Source: Hadesarchaea archaeon
Lineage (GTDB): Archaea; Hadarchaeota; Hadarchaeia; Hadarchaeales; Hadarchaeaceae
Direction: 5' to 3'
Assembly: GCA_023129675.1 (NCBI GenBank)
Contig: JAGMBM010000057.1
Span: forward strand, 1-5,988
Length of the DNA: 5,988 nucleotides
Of the stretch, positions 4,468-5,988 are shown one piece after another. A program made the translations under genes and the position numbers. The notes under the pieces are model-generated. The model made no database searches. It had not been told where the DNA came from and worked only from the letters and a program-made list of their open reading frames with translations. Each line of letters opens with the position of its first letter. Position 1 is the stretch's first letter.

Positions 4468-5988
4468 CTAACTGCCAACAAAAATCGGGCGCAGTGAAAG
4501 CAAGCGAGGCAAGGCGGGCGGTCTGTAAGGCATCTCCTTGGTCCTTCGTTTGATTTCCGCGACTAACCCCTCCATTGTTAAAGTTTTGAGTTTCTTCACC
4601 CCTCGAGCCCTAGCTGGCAGCTTTTTCGTTTTCACCTCTTTGTCCCCGATAACGATTACATAGGGGACCCATTCGCGCTCGGCATCACGCACACGTTTTG
4701 CAACGGTCTCACTCCGGTCGTCGACATCAACCCTAACGTTGGCCTTCTCGAGCGAGTCGGAGAGTTTAAGGCAGAATTTTAGGTGCCGCTTGTTCACGGG
4801 CACAAGCCTGACCTGAGTGGGGGAAAGCCAGAGCGGCAAGCTCGGCACCTTTCCGGCCTTTTGCGATTTCGCCGCCGCCTCAAGTGCAGCGTAGATCCAG
4901 CGCTCGATCGAGCCCATCGAGGAGTGCAAAATTATACACCCGCGTCGCTCCCCGCGCTCATCCACGTAAGAGATGCCGTAGCGCTCCGAGTCCTCGAGAT
5001 CTAGCTGAACCGTCGCCAGTTGGGCATTCCCCCCCACCGAGTCGATTATCTGAAATTCGTGCTTCATCACCCAGTAGTGCTTTCGCTCGGGCAGGAGCTC
5101 AATAAGCGCGGGTCGCTTGACGAGCCTCACGAGGCGGGCGAGGAAGGCTCGGTTCTGTTCGTAGAATTCCTTGACCATGCGGAAGGCGACCACGTAGTCG
5201 AGTCCCATCGCGTCCTGCACCTTCGTGTACGCCATGAACAACCGCTCGTACTCTTCGAGCCCCTGCTTCAGGTCGCGGCAGAAGCAGTGCACATCCGGCA
5301 TGGTGAAGGCGCGGAGCCGCTTCAGCCCGACGCACTCGCCGCTCTGCTCAAGACGGTAGGATGGGGAGAGTTCAAATATCCGAACGGGCATCTGTTTGTA
5401 GCTCATCCCGGTTTGCTTCATGAGCTTGAAAAGGCCGAAGTCGCCGGCGAATCGAAGGAGCAGGGTGCGGTTGGGCAGCTTGATCTTGTAATCCTTCTGG
5501 TAGAAGCGTGCCGCTTGCTCGGCTATGTCGGGTTCATCCGCCCTATATAATACCGGCGTCTCGATGCGGCTCGCGCCAATTTCGTTCGCGAGTTGAACCG
5601 CGAGATCCTCGAGCAGCCCCTTGATGAGCGCTCCATTCGGGTAGAAGCGGAAGTGCCCGGTATCGCTGGCAGGCTCGTAGTCGACGAGCTCTAGGCGGCG
5701 CATGAGTTTCAGGTGCGCGGGCTCCTCACCGGGCTTCTGCCCCAGCTCCTCGCTCAGCACGAACTGGCGGAGCAGGGGCCGGCCGCGGAGCCCCTCGCAA
5801 GCGTCAACATTTTTCAGGTCGAGTCCGTGCTCCTTTCCCTCGGGCGTCAAAATGATGTACTCACTTGGGGGCTTCGCCTCTTCGGCCACTGCCTCCTCGA
5901 CGGCCTCGGCGGTTATCGTTCGAGAGAGCTCAGACAGCGGATGTCCCTTGCAGCTGAGCCTGAACGCTTTATACCAGCCGAAAGGCAG
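4468..5988 (-). CDS. thrS: threonyl-tRNA synthetase, archaeal type, 5' end beyond the window
   Basis: It charges tRNA(Thr) with threonine in the cytoplasm. The frame is open to the last base: 506 residues are visible, and about 114 N-terminal ones are missing if it resembles Pyrococcus abyssi ThrRS. Numbering from the right edge, residues 1-28 end the archaeal editing domain that removes mischarged serine; Y6, K7 and E20 match Pyrococcus Y120, K121 and E134. An acidic linker (about 28-43) leads to the class II core: motif 2 at Y-R-L-E-Q-S-G-E (R212), F-T-M-P-D-V-H (H234), and motif 3 around I-L-H-S-S-M-G-S-I-E-R (H355, R363). The anticodon-binding domain covers about 387-506. The zinc ligand Cys appears replaced by D183, and motif 3 seems one residue short. 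The GTG at 5887-5889 lies in the linker and is not the start. Nothing ties it to the padR unit downstream. Confidence 0.96.
   Translation of the reverse strand: MPFGWYKAFRLSCKGHPLSELSRTITAEAVEEAVAEEAKPPSEYIILTPEGKEHGLDLKNVDACEGLRGRPLLRQFVLSEELGQKPGEEPAHLKLMRRLELVDYEPASDTGHFRFYPNGALIKGLLEDLAVQLANEIGASRIETPVLYRADEPDIAEQAARFYQKDYKIKLPNRTLLLRFAGDFGLFKLMKQTGMSYKQMPVRIFELSPSYRLEQSGECVGLKRLRAFTMPDVHCFCRDLKQGLEEYERLFMAYTKVQDAMGLDYVVAFRMVKEFYEQNRAFLARLVRLVKRPALIELLPERKHYWVMKHEFQIIDSVGGNAQLATVQLDLEDSERYGISYVDERGERRGCIILHSSMGSIERWIYAALEAAAKSQKAGKVPSLPLWLSPTQVRLVPVNKRHLKFCLKLSDSLEKANVRVDVDDRSETVAKRVRDAEREWVPYVIVIGDKEVKTKKLPARARGVKKLKTLTMEGLVAEIKRRTKEMPYRPPALPRLLSLRPIFVGS

Noticed and set aside
5020..5550. 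+ strand frame of 176 residues opposite thrS
   Set aside because: It is antisense to the conserved ThrRS catalytic core; its openness follows from GC-rich codon usage of thrS.
5962..5973. TATA-like GCTTTATA on the + strand near the right edge
   Set aside because: It lies within the editing-domain coding sequence of thrS (codons for A-K-Y), and no + strand gene follows.
1..5988. CRISPR array, tRNA, rRNA, insertion sequence or integrase
   Set aside because: No regularly spaced repeats, cloverleaf-like sequence, transposase motifs or terminal inverted repeats were seen on either strand by eye.

Overview
The window looks archaeal. The threonyl-tRNA synthetase is the archaeal type, with the end of an archaeal ThrRS editing domain (F-G-W-Y-K-A-F ... 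K-G-H-P-L-S-E). Four genes have a TATA-like box 38-44 bases before the start codon, three or four with a GG-rich Shine-Dalgarno 11-13 bases before it, and T-tract terminators follow two short genes. I cannot fix the lineage from the sequence; it appears to come from an uncultured group.

Layout. Left (1-1883, + strand): promoter, then a secreted 5'-nucleotidase/UshA-type metallophosphoesterase with a signal peptide and an unassigned beta-rich C-terminal extension. Everything to the right is on the minus strand. From right to left in transcription order: thrS, which enters from beyond the right edge and ends at 4468; a 33-residue Lys/Gly-rich mini-gene at 4221-4322 with its own promoter, ribosome binding site and terminator; a PadR-family repressor gene (3769-4089) behind a palindromic operator; an MFS exporter gene directly downstream of it (2556 to about 3686-3752); and a two-helix small membrane protein (2035-2352) with its own promoter and terminator. 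The nucleotidase and the small membrane protein genes converge on 1884-2034.

How the genes work together. padR and the MFS gene form a regulator-transporter unit in which PadR probably represses its own promoter, and so the exporter, until a ligand releases it. The transporter substrate cannot be read from the sequence. The nucleotidase probably salvages nucleotides or phosphate outside the membrane. thrS is housekeeping. I see no functional link between the nucleotidase, thrS and the padR-MFS unit.

Points worth attention: the MFS reading frame continues 22 codons upstream of its first usable start codon, into a recognisable N-terminus whose expected start position reads TTA; the ThrRS has Asp where the zinc-binding Cys is expected, and motif 3 appears one residue short; the GTG at 5889 is not the thrS start; a 33-residue gene too short for ordinary gene finders has full expression signals; and the PadR promoter carries overlapping half-sites. 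No CRISPR array, tRNA, rRNA, insertion sequence or integrase was seen.
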